Source of the DNA: Halomonas sp. LR3S48
GTDB taxonomy: Bacteria; Pseudomonadota; Gammaproteobacteria; Pseudomonadales; Halomonadaceae
Reading direction: 5' to 3'
NCBI RefSeq assembly: GCF_025725665.1
Contig: NZ_CP107009.1
Span: forward strand, 2,666,001-2,730,000
Length of the DNA stretch: 64,000 nt
A model generated the notes under the pieces. It worked only from the letters and a program-made list of their open reading frames with translations, ran no database searches and was not told where the DNA came from. Shown piece by piece: positions 19,099 through 28,250 of this stretch. Both the position numbers and the translations under genes were made by a program. Position 1 is the first letter of the stretch, and each line of letters begins with the position of its first letter.

Positions 19099-20106
19099 TC
19101 AGAAGCCCAGGCTCTCGAGCCGGTTGGCCAGATCCTCCAGGGCCGCGATACCCTGCACGTCGCTCGGCAGCAGCGGCAGGCGCGGTCGCGGCAGGTGCGC
19201 CAGCTGCTCGTCGATGCGCGTCAGATAGCTGGCCTCCTGCATACGTCGCGCACGCAGGAAATCACCGTCGGCGTCGTCGGGGATCACCCGGTTGACCAGG
19301 GCTCCGGCTACCGGGACCTTGACCGCCTCGAGCGCCTGGACGGCACGCACCGTCTCGAGGATTGGCAGCCGCTCCGGTGTCATCACGAACAGGAAACCGC
19401 TCTCCTCGGCGTTCTCGATGCGGCGACGGGCACGGTGAAACAGGCGCCGACGCTCGATCAGGGTTCGTGCCACGTCGCGAGTGCGTTCATCGAGGTCGCT
19501 GAGGGGGTCCTCCTGGGGGTCATCGAAGGGCGTGTCGACGTCACGACCACGCTTGGGCGTCAGGTGGGAGAGCACCTTGCCCAGTTCTTCGGACTTGCGG
19601 TTGTGCGCCAGCAGTCCGTCGGTCCAGGCAGCCATGGCTTCGGGCAGGGTCAGCAGGCGCAGGGTGTGTCCCGTCGGTGCGGTATCGAAGATCACCAAGT
19701 CGTAGGACGCATCGTCATTGGTGACGATACGCGACAGCCGCTCCAGCAGCGCGGCTTCCTGGGTGCCCGGCGACTGGCGGGTCAGGCGCATCTGACGTTC
19801 CAGCTCCTGCATCATTTCCGGCGCGGCGTAACGGCGCATCTGCTCGGTGACCCGGGCCAGGTGCGCCTCGACCTCGGCATCGGGGTCGATCTCCATGGCA
19901 TCCAGATTGGGCAACAAGCGCCGCGGCGCATCGCCCAACTCGCGGTCGAACACGTCGCCCAGGCTGTGGGCCGGGTCGGTGGACACCACCAGCACGCGGC
20001 GTTCGCGTCGCGCGGCCAGCACGGCAAGCGCTGCCGCCACCGTGGTCTTGCCCACCCCGCCCTTGCCGCCCACCCAGAGCAGGCGTTTATCGAGTAACTC
20101 TCTCAT
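19099..20106 (-). CDS. ArsA/GET3-family ATPase
   Basis: A 335-residue P-loop ATPase. The deviant Walker A motif KGGVGKTT is near residue 14, and the ArsA/GET3 signature VVSTDPAHSLGD follows. A later FDTAPTGHTLRLL is the switch II region. It is a single-domain form, unlike the duplicated arsenite-pump ArsA, and no arsB or arsR is nearby. Relatives energise arsenite export or handle tail-anchored membrane proteins. Here it is the last gene of the operon cstA - Cys-Cys protein - ATPase, 64 bases after the second gene, which suggests a role tied to that transporter. The ATG at 20106 has GGGA upstream; a GTG at 20118 is less likely. Confidence 0.9.
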   Translation of the reverse strand: MRELLDKRLLWVGGKGGVGKTTVAAALAVLAARRERRVLVVSTDPAHSLGDVFDRELGDAPRRLLPNLDAMEIDPDAEVEAHLARVTEQMRRYAAPEMMQELERQMRLTRQSPGTQEAALLERLSRIVTNDDASYDLVIFDTAPTGHTLRLLTLPEAMAAWTDGLLAHNRKSEELGKVLSHLTPKRGRDVDTPFDDPQEDPLSDLDERTRDVARTLIERRRLFHRARRRIENAEESGFLFVMTPERLPILETVRAVQALEAVKVPVAGALVNRVIPDDADGDFLRARRMQEASYLTRIDEQLAHLPRPRLPLLPSDVQGIAALEDLANRLESLGF

Positions 20107-20170
20107 GTCACATCCCACGAAGCATGGCTTGCTGCGCGGCTAATTCGGCGCCGCGCTCAAGATCCGGCCG

Positions 20171-20473
20171 CTAACAACATCTGAAATGATCGAGCGGCGA
20201 ACGCTCCATGCCCATGCGCCGATGCCAGTCGTGAAAGCGTTCGAGCAGCAGTGGCTGCAGCTCCAGCGTGTAGTAGGCAGCTGGATTGGGCACGCCCATC
20301 ATCTCGGAGAACACCAGCAGCATGAACAGGTCGTCCTCGTCTCGCCGCGCGCGGGCGATGGCGCCGCGATAGCGCGCGCTGTACATCTCCTCGGTGAAGA
20401 AACGAGCCTGGCTCAGCCAGGCCCGAATCCGTTCGAGACGAGGATCATGCGACTTGTCATGATCGTCGTTCAT
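20171..20473 (-). CDS. Small protein ending in Cys-Cys, between cstA and arsA-like genes
   Basis: A 100-residue soluble protein, charged at the N-terminus and helical in the middle. It ends exactly in Arg-Cys-Cys before a TAG stop. I believe it belongs to a small family known from annotation as cory-CC-star; I recall the name but cannot check it. Its conserved-looking core has RARRDEDDLFMLLVFSEMMG and PNPAAYYTLEL. It lies 15 bases after the cstA stop, so it is surely cotranscribed. From memory, the E. coli CstA partner YbdD and its paralogue YjiX also end in Arg-Cys-Cys, though the rest of their sequence differs. The free Cys pair might bind a metal or be modified. Confidence 0.75.
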   Translation of the reverse strand: MNDDHDKSHDPRLERIRAWLSQARFFTEEMYSARYRGAIARARRDEDDLFMLLVFSEMMGVPNPAAYYTLELQPLLLERFHDWHRRMGMERSPLDHFRCC

Positions 20474-20488
20474 GTCAGCCTCCGAGGC

Positions 20489-22162
20489 TCACTCCTGCCT
20501 GGCCATTTCAGCACGCGAACGCTTCAGCGCCGAGGCGCACTCCATCGCCACCAGGATGGCGGCGACCAGCACCACGATGTCCACGAACAGCAGGAAAAAG
20601 TTGCCTTCGTTGAAGAAGGTACGCAGTTGGATGAGTAGCGCGGCGATGGTCATCACCAGCAGGAAGCACAGCGGCGCCAGGGTGTACCACATCGGCCGAC
20701 GCAGGCGCACCAGCATCACCGTGACCACCAGCAGGGTCAGGCCCGCCAGTAACTGGTTGGTGGTGCCGAACAGCGGCCAGATGATCATGCCACCGGTGCC
20801 GTCGGCACCGCCGGCGCCGAAAGCCAGCAGCAGGCAGCTACCCACGGCGAGCAGCGTGGCGGGCACGTTGCGGGTCATCCACTTCTGGTGATAGATCGCG
20901 CCCCACTCCTGGAAGATGTAGCGCTGCAGGCGCAGACCGGTATCCATGGTGGTGCCGGCGAACAGCGCCGCCATTACCGTCAGCAGGGTCGCCGCGGTGG
21001 CTTCGGGCAGGCCCAGGCCGTTATGGATCATGTAGGCGCCACCCTCGACGAAGGCGTTGACACCGCCGGCACCGAAGGCCGTATAGACCGCCTGCCAGTC
21101 GGCGAAGGTGGCAAAGCCGGCGGTGGCGGCCAGGATGGCGGCAAGCGCCAGCATGCCCTCGCCCACGGCACCGAAGTAGCCGACAAAGCGGGCATCGGTC
21201 TCCTTGTTCAACTGCTTGGAAGTGGTACCGGAGGAAACCAGGCCATGGAAGCCGGAGATGGCGCCGCAGGCGATGGTGACGAACAGCAGCGGCAGCATCG
21301 ATGGCGTGCCTGCCGGCAGGTCGTCGTTGATCATCGGGGCCACCACGCTGGGGTTGAGCAGCACGATGGCGCCGTAGAGCACGATCAGGCCGATGAACAG
21401 CTGCAGGCCATTGATGTAGTCGCGCGGCTGCAGCAGCACCCACACCGGCAGCATCGAGGCAATGGCGGCATAGCCGAACAGGATCAGGATCCATACGGCA
21501 TTGCCCGAGAGCCCCCCGACTTCGGCCGGCATCTGGATCGGCACCGACGGGCCGATGAAGATCAAGGCGTAGAGCGCGATGACACCGAGAATCGACACCA
21601 CCGGCAGGCTCAGAATGCGGCGATAGATCAACTGACCGATGACCAGTGCCACCAGGATGGCTCCCCACACCGGCACCACGGCGCTGGAGAAATTCATCAT
21701 CAGCCCGGCGATGACCACGGCGAATACCGCGTTCACCATCAGCAGTACGAGGAAGATGACGATCATGAATATGCTGCGCGCCCGGGCGCCGACCACGTCT
21801 CCGGTCAAGGCGCCGACCGACTTGGCCTTGTTGCGCACGCTGGCCCAGATGGCCCCGGCATCGTGTACGCCAGCAAAGAACACGGTACCGAGCACGACCC
21901 ACAGGAAGGCCGGTAGCCAGCCCCAGATGACCGCGATGGCCGGGCCCACGATAGGTGCGGCACCAGCGACCGAGGTGAAGTGGTGCCCCCAGAGAATGAA
22001 GCGGTTGGTCGGCACGAAATCGACCCCATCCTCGAATTCATGGGCAGGGGTTCTGAAATCGGGATCGAGACGATAGATCTTCGTGGCTATGAAACGGGAG
22101 TAGAAGACGTACCCCGCAGCCATCCCGGCAAGACCTAGAACCAGCAAGATGATGGCACTCAT
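20489..22162 (-). CDS. cstA: CstA-family (carbon starvation protein A) transporter
   Basis: A 557-residue membrane protein with about 14-16 hydrophobic segments. CstA landmarks include FVPTNRFILWGHHFTSVAG, AIVGP-type turns, and the end region GTTNQLLAGLTL. Family members take up pyruvate or peptides when carbon is short. This is the short form; E. coli CstA has about 700 residues. The ATG at 22162 has AAAAAGGAG upstream; a frame to 22204 adds a basic stretch without such a site. It is the first gene of a three-gene operon with the Cys-Cys protein and the ArsA-like ATPase. A 7-bp inverted repeat at 22245-22264, about 80 bases upstream, may be regulatory. Confidence 0.93.
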   Translation of the reverse strand: MSAIILLVLGLAGMAAGYVFYSRFIATKIYRLDPDFRTPAHEFEDGVDFVPTNRFILWGHHFTSVAGAAPIVGPAIAVIWGWLPAFLWVVLGTVFFAGVHDAGAIWASVRNKAKSVGALTGDVVGARARSIFMIVIFLVLLMVNAVFAVVIAGLMMNFSSAVVPVWGAILVALVIGQLIYRRILSLPVVSILGVIALYALIFIGPSVPIQMPAEVGGLSGNAVWILILFGYAAIASMLPVWVLLQPRDYINGLQLFIGLIVLYGAIVLLNPSVVAPMINDDLPAGTPSMLPLLFVTIACGAISGFHGLVSSGTTSKQLNKETDARFVGYFGAVGEGMLALAAILAATAGFATFADWQAVYTAFGAGGVNAFVEGGAYMIHNGLGLPEATAATLLTVMAALFAGTTMDTGLRLQRYIFQEWGAIYHQKWMTRNVPATLLAVGSCLLLAFGAGGADGTGGMIIWPLFGTTNQLLAGLTLLVVTVMLVRLRRPMWYTLAPLCFLLVMTIAALLIQLRTFFNEGNFFLLFVDIVVLVAAILVAMECASALKRSRAEMARQE

Positions 22163-22435
22163 TCTGGTCGGCTCCTTTTTGAGGATGAGTTCCTTCTTCT
22201 TCAACGACTCGCATGTTACGCGAAGCGTCAGATCCGGCAGCGCGCTTGGCCCTGCTCGGCCAAGGATGAGCAGAGCGAAGTGACAAGTCCAACTTCCGGC
22301 CTGGCTTTTGATCCTAAAGTCGTAGCGTTGACCGGAGCATGCCCGCTTCGAGGCTTTGTTCCAAGGTCGTACAGCACCAGGGTTGCACGCACGTTACGCT
22401 GCTGGCATAGCCAGCCTCCGGATGACGAGAACCCC

Positions 22436-22723
22436 ATGCAAGAAATTCTGCTGCAACTCGCCATGGCCGCCGCCTTCGGCGCCTTCGTCGGCCTGTTGTT
22501 TCGCGTTACCCGCCAACCCGGCCAGGCAAGCGCCTTCAGGTTCACGCTGGTGGGCCTCATCGCCGGCATCACCGCCTATCTGATCTTCTACATTCTTACC
22601 CGCACCACCGGCGCCCCGGCCTGGCTGCTGCCATTGCTGGTACTGCTACAGGTGTGGCTGTGGCTGGGCCCGCTGGGGCCCAAGTTGCGGCGACTCGAGA
22701 AGAACGGCGACGAACCGCGCTGA
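22436..22723 (+). CDS. Small membrane protein, unknown
   Basis: A 95-residue protein with about three hydrophobic segments (near residues 5-22, 36-56 and 62-78) and a basic C-terminal end. No family is recognised. The frame opens further upstream, but the ATG at 22436 begins the hydrophobic part and has a purine-rich GACGAGA before it. It is divergent from cstA across 273 bases that hold no other gene I can support. Confidence 0.55.
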   Translation: MQEILLQLAMAAAFGAFVGLLFRVTRQPGQASAFRFTLVGLIAGITAYLIFYILTRTTGAPAWLLPLLVLLQVWLWLGPLGPKLRRLEKNGDEPR

Positions 22724-22855
22724 GCGCACGCGCGGCCGTCCTCCCGGCTGCCAGTTCGCATTCATACACCTTCTGCCAAGGTCGTCTTTGCCGCCTCCGC
22801 CATGTTCACTAGACTGGTAAACAACAAGATACCAACAAATCTCAAGGAGTCATGA

Positions 22856-23227
22856 ATGGCCAAGGTGCTGGTGGTGGACGATGAGCCCAACATCGTCCTG
22901 TCGCTGGAGTTCCTCATGCAACAGGCCGGTTTCGACGTGGACACGGCCGAGGATGGCGAAGGCGCCCTGGCCAAGGTCGAGCAATCCTCACCCGATCTGA
23001 TCCTGCTCGATATCAGCCTGCCAGGCATCAGTGGCTTCGATGTGCTGGAACAGCTGCGGCAGGATGAACGCCACGCCAGGCTGCCCATCATCATGCTCAC
23101 CGCCCATGGACGCGAGGTGGAACGCGAGAAGGGGCTGGCGCTCGGCGCCGACGACTATGTGACCAAGCCCTTCTCGACCCAGGCACTGGTCGAGAAGGTC
23201 AAAGCCCTGCTGGCAGAGGATGCCTGA
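22856..23227 (+). CDS. Single-domain response regulator (CheY-like receiver)
   Basis: A 123-residue receiver domain with no output domain. The acidic pocket VVDDEP, the phospho-acceptor Asp near residue 52 (LLDISLP), the Thr of MLTAHG and the Lys of TKPF are all present. AAGGAGT precedes the start. A TTGCCG-N16-TAGACT pair at 22788-22815 could be a promoter. Its TGA stop overlaps the start of the next gene by one base, so the two are coupled. The probable kinase partner is the symporter-histidine kinase two genes downstream, or the membrane sensor-exonuclease. Confidence 0.9.
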   Translation: MAKVLVVDDEPNIVLSLEFLMQQAGFDVDTAEDGEGALAKVEQSSPDLILLDISLPGISGFDVLEQLRQDERHARLPIIMLTAHGREVEREKGLALGADDYVTKPFSTQALVEKVKALLAEDA

Positions 23228-25290
23228 TGAGAGGGGGCAAGCTGCCCAAGCGTCAGCGCCTGATCGGCCTGTGGCTGTTGCTCAGCGGTGTCAGCCTGCT
23301 GGGCGGCGCCATTTTCGCCGCCTGGCTCGACAGCCTGTTCCACCCCCAGGGTTTCGCCCGCCTCGTGCTGTGGCTCGGCTGCTTCTCCGGCGGAGGTACC
23401 ATCTTTCTGGTCGGTCTGCTGCTCGAGCGCATGCTGTTCACTCCGCTGCGCCACCTGCAGGTACAGCTGGCGCGTCTGGTGGCCAACCCGGACGCCCGTG
23501 AGGACTACCCTCCCGAAGGCTGGCTGCGCGGCCTGGGCCCCGACCTGGTGCGTGTGCGGGAAGCCTGGCGCAGCGACCGACAACGCCTGGCCACGGCCCA
23601 TGCCGAAGGCGCACGCAGTGCGGCCCGCATTCGCCAGGAGCTCGAGACGCTGCTGCAGGTACTCGACACACCGCTGCTGCTGTGCGACCAGCATCGTCGG
23701 CTGCTGCTGTTCAATCAGGCCGCCGAGGCCCTGTTCGAGAAGCATACCGGACTTGGGCTCGGTAAACGCCTGGATGCCCTGCTGCCGATATCGAGCCTGC
23801 AGGATGCGCTGGGACAGTTGCCTGAAGACGGTTCGCCACGCGAGCTGCTGATTCCCTGCGACGAGCGCTGGCTGCACATGGTGATGCGCCGCGTGCCCCA
23901 GAGTAACGGCGAGACCCTGCTGACCCTGACCGATGCCACCGCCGCCTGGACCAGCGAGATGGGCGCCCGTGCCGGCCTGGCGGAACACATGGGACCATTG
24001 CGTCGGCACGGTGCCAGCCTGGCCAGTGCCGCCGAAGCGCTGGGCAGCGTACGCCATGCGAGGCATATCGACGATACGCTGCGCCGGCGCCTGGAAGCAG
24101 TCATCGACGAGGAGAGCCATGCCCTGGGCAGCGAAATCGAGAATCTCGGACGCTTGATCGAGGACATGCAGCGGCAGGGCGAGCGCCTGGTACCTCTCTG
24201 GTCAAACGACCTGTGGCAGTCGCTCAACGAGCGACTCGGCGACAACTCCATCGAGGTCCTGCCCATCGGCATGCCCGCCTGGTTCAAGGGCGACGCCCCG
24301 GCGCTGCTGGTCATGCTCGTCGCACTATTGGAGCGGCTGAGCAAGCATGCCGGCACCACGTACTTCGAGGGCGAGATCCTGCTCGGCAATCGTCGCGTCT
24401 ACCTCGACCTGATCTGGCCCGGCAAACCGCTGCCGCAGCGGGAGCTGGCGGCATGGTGCGAACAGCGCCTCGAGGCGCTGCCGCTTTCACCGCGAGTCGG
24501 CGACTTGCTGCGTCAACATGCCAGCGATGCCTGGAGCCTGGCGGACGGCGATGTACAATATGCCCGCCTGCGCCTGCCGCTACCCGCCGTGGATCGCGTC
24601 GGTGCGCCACCCAGACAGCTGCCGCCACGCCCCGAGTTCCATGACTTCGGTATTGCCGATCTGCCGCCGCCGGATGCCGAGCTGGCGCGCTGCCCGCTAC
24701 GGGCGCTGGAAATCGTGGCCTTCGATACCGAAACCACCGGGCTCGAGCTGCGTCGTGGTGACAGTGTGATCAGCATCGGCGCCTGCCGTATCGTCAATGC
24801 CCGATTGCTGGCCAGCGACACCTTCGACGTGCGTGTCGATCCCGGCAGGCCGATTCCACCCGCCAGCACTGCGATCCACGGCATTACCGACGCCGAGGTT
24901 GCCGGCGCCCCACCACTTTCGGTGATCCTGCCGCGCTTCCGTGACTATATCGGCGAGGCCGTCATCCTGGCCCACAATGCCGCTTTCGACCTGCTGGCCT
25001 TGCAGCCCACCGGCAGCGCCATGTCACTGGAAATGCCGGTGCTCGATACGCTGCTGCTCTCCCGCGCCCTGGATGAGAGTCTGGACGGGCATGACCTGGA
25101 TACCCTCGCCGAGCGCTACGACCTCAGCTTCCCCCCGGGAACCCGTCATACGGCGCTCGGCGATGCACGAGTGACGGCCGAGCTGTGGCTGGCACTGCTG
25201 CCACGCCTGGAAGCCCGCGGCATCGAGACCCTGGAGCAGGTGCTGGCCCTGCAGTCCACCGCCCTGGATCGCGAGGACGCCTGCACATGA
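23227..25290 (+). CDS. Membrane sensor-like protein fused to a DEDDh 3'-5' exonuclease
   Basis: A 687-residue protein. Two membrane spans lie near residues 11-32 and 45-66. A PAS-like region follows near 140-240 (LLQVLDTPLLLCDQHRRLLLFN). A helical middle part resembles a histidine-kinase scaffold but has no recognisable H-box or ATP-binding motifs. From about residue 490 there is a DnaQ-type exonuclease domain: FDTETTG near 499-505, HNAAFD near 583, and the HTALGD segment with its His and Asp near 640. The four acidic residues and histidine look intact, so it may cut nucleic acid 3' to 5'. It is coupled to the receiver gene upstream and overlaps the small membrane gene downstream by ATGA. Confidence 0.85.
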   Translation: MRGGKLPKRQRLIGLWLLLSGVSLLGGAIFAAWLDSLFHPQGFARLVLWLGCFSGGGTIFLVGLLLERMLFTPLRHLQVQLARLVANPDAREDYPPEGWLRGLGPDLVRVREAWRSDRQRLATAHAEGARSAARIRQELETLLQVLDTPLLLCDQHRRLLLFNQAAEALFEKHTGLGLGKRLDALLPISSLQDALGQLPEDGSPRELLIPCDERWLHMVMRRVPQSNGETLLTLTDATAAWTSEMGARAGLAEHMGPLRRHGASLASAAEALGSVRHARHIDDTLRRRLEAVIDEESHALGSEIENLGRLIEDMQRQGERLVPLWSNDLWQSLNERLGDNSIEVLPIGMPAWFKGDAPALLVMLVALLERLSKHAGTTYFEGEILLGNRRVYLDLIWPGKPLPQRELAAWCEQRLEALPLSPRVGDLLRQHASDAWSLADGDVQYARLRLPLPAVDRVGAPPRQLPPRPEFHDFGIADLPPPDAELARCPLRALEIVAFDTETTGLELRRGDSVISIGACRIVNARLLASDTFDVRVDPGRPIPPASTAIHGITDAEVAGAPPLSVILPRFRDYIGEAVILAHNAAFDLLALQPTGSAMSLEMPVLDTLLLSRALDESLDGHDLDTLAERYDLSFPPGTRHTALGDARVTAELWLALLPRLEARGIETLEQVLALQSTALDREDACT

Positions 25291-25487
25291 ACGCCTCAAA
25301 CCACCGTGCCAGGCTGATAGCACTGATCGGCGTGGCCGCCCTGCTCTTCTCGCCGCCGCTGGTACTGATCTTCGACCGACCCGCGCCTGCCGGGCCATCC
25401 TGGCTGCCGCTCTACCTGTTCGTGGCCTGGCTGGCCGTTATCGGATTGACCGCCTGGCTGATGGAGCATCGGCAGGAGGAAAGTTGA
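25287..25487 (+). CDS. Small two-span membrane protein before the symporter-kinase
   Basis: A 66-residue protein with hydrophobic segments near residues 9-27 and 36-56. Its ATG overlaps the stop of the exonuclease gene (ATGA, 25287-25290), and it ends 4 bases before the symporter-kinase gene, so the genes are translationally coupled. Small two-span proteins often accompany sodium/solute symporters (for example DUF485- or DUF4212-type partners). It may play that role for the kinase's transporter domain. I cannot assign it to a family by eye. Confidence 0.75.
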   Translation: MNASNHRARLIALIGVAALLFSPPLVLIFDRPAPAGPSWLPLYLFVAWLAVIGLTAWLMEHRQEES

Positions 25488-25491
25488 CGCG

Positions 25492-28242
25492 ATGAGAACC
25501 GATCCGGTAGTGCTGACGGTCGCCTTCGGCTACCTGGCGCTGCTGTTCGTGATCGCCGCCTGGGGCGACCGTCGCGCCGAACAGGGCCGCTCGGTGATCG
25601 GCTCGCCTACCGTCTATGCCCTTTCCATTGCGGTCTATTGCACCGCCTGGACCTTCTACGGCAGCGTGGGGCGGGCCGCGGAATTCGGCCCCAGCTTCTT
25701 GCTGATCTACCTGGGCCCGACACTGGCGATGCTGACGGCCCCCCTGCTGATCCGCAAGATGGTGCGGATTGCCAGCACCCAGCGCATCACTTCCATTGCC
25801 GACTTCATCAGCGCCCGCTACGGCAAGAGTTCGAGCCTCGGCGCGCTGGTGGCGTTGATCGCGCTGATCGGCATCACGCCCTATATCGCCCTGCAGCTCA
25901 AGGCGATCACCCTGAGTCACGCGGTGCTGGTCAACTACCCGGAAGCGGCCGAGTTCCGCCTCGCCGAGGAGAGCTTCTGGACCGACAAGTCGTTCTGGGT
26001 GGCGCTGGTACTCGCCGTCTTCATCATCCTGTTCGGCACCCGACACCTGGACGCCAGCGAACGCCATGAGGGCATGGTCGCCGCCATCGCCTTCGAGTCG
26101 CTGGTCAAGCTGGTGGCGTTTCTTACCGTCGGCATCTTCGTGACGTTCGTGCTGTTCAACGGGCCTGGCGATCTTTTTCGCCAAGTCGCCGACACACCCG
26201 AGCTGGCCGGCGCTCTGAGCCTGGCGGCGGTCCCCGGTGGAACCATCGGCTGGGTCGGCACCCTGGTGCTCGCCTTTCTGGCCTTCCTCACCCTGCCGCG
26301 CCAGTTCCAGGTACTGGTGGTGGAGAACGTCGACGAGCGCCACCTCAGGCGCGCCAGTTGGCTGTTCCCGCTCTACCTGGTGGCGATCAATCTGTTCGTG
26401 ATTCCCATCGCCATGGCCGGCCTGTTGCTACCGATGGGCAACGGCGATCCCGACAGCTTCGTGCTCACCCTGCCGCTCTCGGCCGGCATCGAAGGCATAC
26501 CGCTACTGGTCTTCATCGGCGGGCTCTCGGCGGCAACCGGCATGGTGATCGTCGAAACGATCGCGCTCTCCACCATGGTCAGCAACCAGCTGATGATGCC
26601 GCTGCTGCTGCGCTCCCGCCGGCTCCACCTGAGTTCCCAAGGGGAGCTGGCCGGCTGGCTGCTGGGCATCCGCCGTGTGGCGATCGTACTGATCCTGCTG
26701 CTTGGCTACCTCTACCACGCCTTGATCGGCGATTCCTACAGCCTGGTGACCATCGGGCTGGTGTCGTTCGTCGGCGCGGCCCAGTTCGCTCCGGCCATGC
26801 TGATCGGCATGTACTGGCGCGGGGCGACCCAAGCCGGCGCAACCCTGGGCCTGCTGGCCGGCTTTCTTACCTGGTGCTACACCCTGCTGATACCGGGATT
26901 CGCCCAGTCGGGCTGGCTCGATGCCACCCTTCTCGAGCATGGCCTGCTGGGCCTGGAATGGCTGCGCCCCTACGCGCTGTTCGGCCTGGAAGGGTTCGAC
27001 ATCTACAGCCACGCCCTGCTGTGGAGCCTGCTGGCCAACGTCGGACTCCTGGTCGGCGTGTCGCTGTTCACGCGCCAGAGTCCGGTGGAGCAAACCCAGG
27101 CGGCACTCTTCACCGAGGCCATGAACCCCGGGCTTCAACACACCTCGCTGTGGCGCGGCCAGACCACCTGCGGCGAACTCAAGAGCCTGCTGAACCGCTA
27201 CCTGGGGGCCGGCGCCACGACCCGGATACTGAACGCGCCACAGGGCAGCCAAGCCGATGAGACCCCCGCCCCGCCGGCACTGATCGCCCGCGCCGAACAG
27301 GCCCTGTCGGGAGCCCTGGGCAGTGCATCGGCGAGGGTGCTGATCAATTCGGTGGTCCGCGGCGAGGCCTTGGACCTGGAGTCCATCCTCAGCATTCTCG
27401 ACACCACCTCGCAGACGCTGGAGTACAACCGTCGCCTGGAGCAGAAGTCCAACGAGCTGGCCCGCATCGGCGAGGAGCTGCGAGCCGCCAACGAGCGCCT
27501 GCGCGAACTCGACCGGCTGAAGGATGAGTTCGTCGCCATGGTCAGCCACGAATTGAGAACGCCGCTCACCTCGATCCGTGCCTTCGCCGAGATCCTGCGC
27601 GACAGCAAGGACCTGCCGGAAGAGAAGCGCGTGCACTTTCTCGAAGTGGTGGTGCTCGAGAGCCAGCGGCTTTCGCGCCTGATCGAAGAGATTCTCGACT
27701 TGGCGCGCCTGGAGAGCGGACGCCTGACGCTCAATCCCCAGCGGCTCGACCTGGTGGCGCTGGTACACCACAGCGTGGATGCCGTGCACCGGCTGCAGGA
27801 GGACCGCGGTGTTGCCCTTGAAGTCGAGCTGGAACTCGATGAGGCGCCGGTGATCGGCGATTCCGACCGCCTCGAGCAGGTGATCATCAACCTGCTCGAC
27901 AATGCCGGCAAATTCGCCGACGACGACAACCCGCGCGTGCGCCTCCATCTGGCCCGACACAAGCAGAGCTTCAGGCTAAGCGTCGAAGACAACGGTCCGG
28001 GCATAACGCCTGATGAACGTGAACGAGTATTCGAGAAGTTCCATCAGGTCAAGCGCTACGGCGCCGCCAGCGGCAAGGCCCGCGGCCGCCCGCGCGGCAG
28101 CGGTCTGGGCTTGCCGATCAGCCGCGGCATCGTCGCTCACCTGGGCGGGCGGCTATGGGTCGACGATGCCCCGACCCTGCAAGGTGCCTGCCTGGTCATG
28201 GAGTTGCCAAGCGCCCTGGTAACGCAAGCGCAGCCTGAATGA
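25492..28242 (+). CDS. Sodium/solute symporter-histidine kinase (CbrA/CrbS type)
   Basis: A 916-residue protein. Residues 1-540 form a symporter-family domain (SSS/SLC5) of about 13 membrane spans. A short STAC-like segment (near 545-600) links it to a kinase. The H-box MVSHELRTPLTS places the phospho-histidine near residue 687. The N-box (INLLDNAGKFA), G1 (VEDNGPG) and G2 (GSGLGLPIS) motifs are intact. CbrA and CrbS, kinases of this build, control carbon and acetate use in Pseudomonas and Vibrio. This one seems to lack the PAS domain those carry. It follows the receiver and exonuclease genes in one operon. GGAGGA lies upstream of the ATG. Confidence 0.9.
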   Translation: MRTDPVVLTVAFGYLALLFVIAAWGDRRAEQGRSVIGSPTVYALSIAVYCTAWTFYGSVGRAAEFGPSFLLIYLGPTLAMLTAPLLIRKMVRIASTQRITSIADFISARYGKSSSLGALVALIALIGITPYIALQLKAITLSHAVLVNYPEAAEFRLAEESFWTDKSFWVALVLAVFIILFGTRHLDASERHEGMVAAIAFESLVKLVAFLTVGIFVTFVLFNGPGDLFRQVADTPELAGALSLAAVPGGTIGWVGTLVLAFLAFLTLPRQFQVLVVENVDERHLRRASWLFPLYLVAINLFVIPIAMAGLLLPMGNGDPDSFVLTLPLSAGIEGIPLLVFIGGLSAATGMVIVETIALSTMVSNQLMMPLLLRSRRLHLSSQGELAGWLLGIRRVAIVLILLLGYLYHALIGDSYSLVTIGLVSFVGAAQFAPAMLIGMYWRGATQAGATLGLLAGFLTWCYTLLIPGFAQSGWLDATLLEHGLLGLEWLRPYALFGLEGFDIYSHALLWSLLANVGLLVGVSLFTRQSPVEQTQAALFTEAMNPGLQHTSLWRGQTTCGELKSLLNRYLGAGATTRILNAPQGSQADETPAPPALIARAEQALSGALGSASARVLINSVVRGEALDLESILSILDTTSQTLEYNRRLEQKSNELARIGEELRAANERLRELDRLKDEFVAMVSHELRTPLTSIRAFAEILRDSKDLPEEKRVHFLEVVVLESQRLSRLIEEILDLARLESGRLTLNPQRLDLVALVHHSVDAVHRLQEDRGVALEVELELDEAPVIGDSDRLEQVIINLLDNAGKFADDDNPRVRLHLARHKQSFRLSVEDNGPGITPDERERVFEKFHQVKRYGAASGKARGRPRGSGLGLPISRGIVAHLGGRLWVDDAPTLQGACLVMELPSALVTQAQPE

Positions 28243-28250
28243 AGGGCCTC

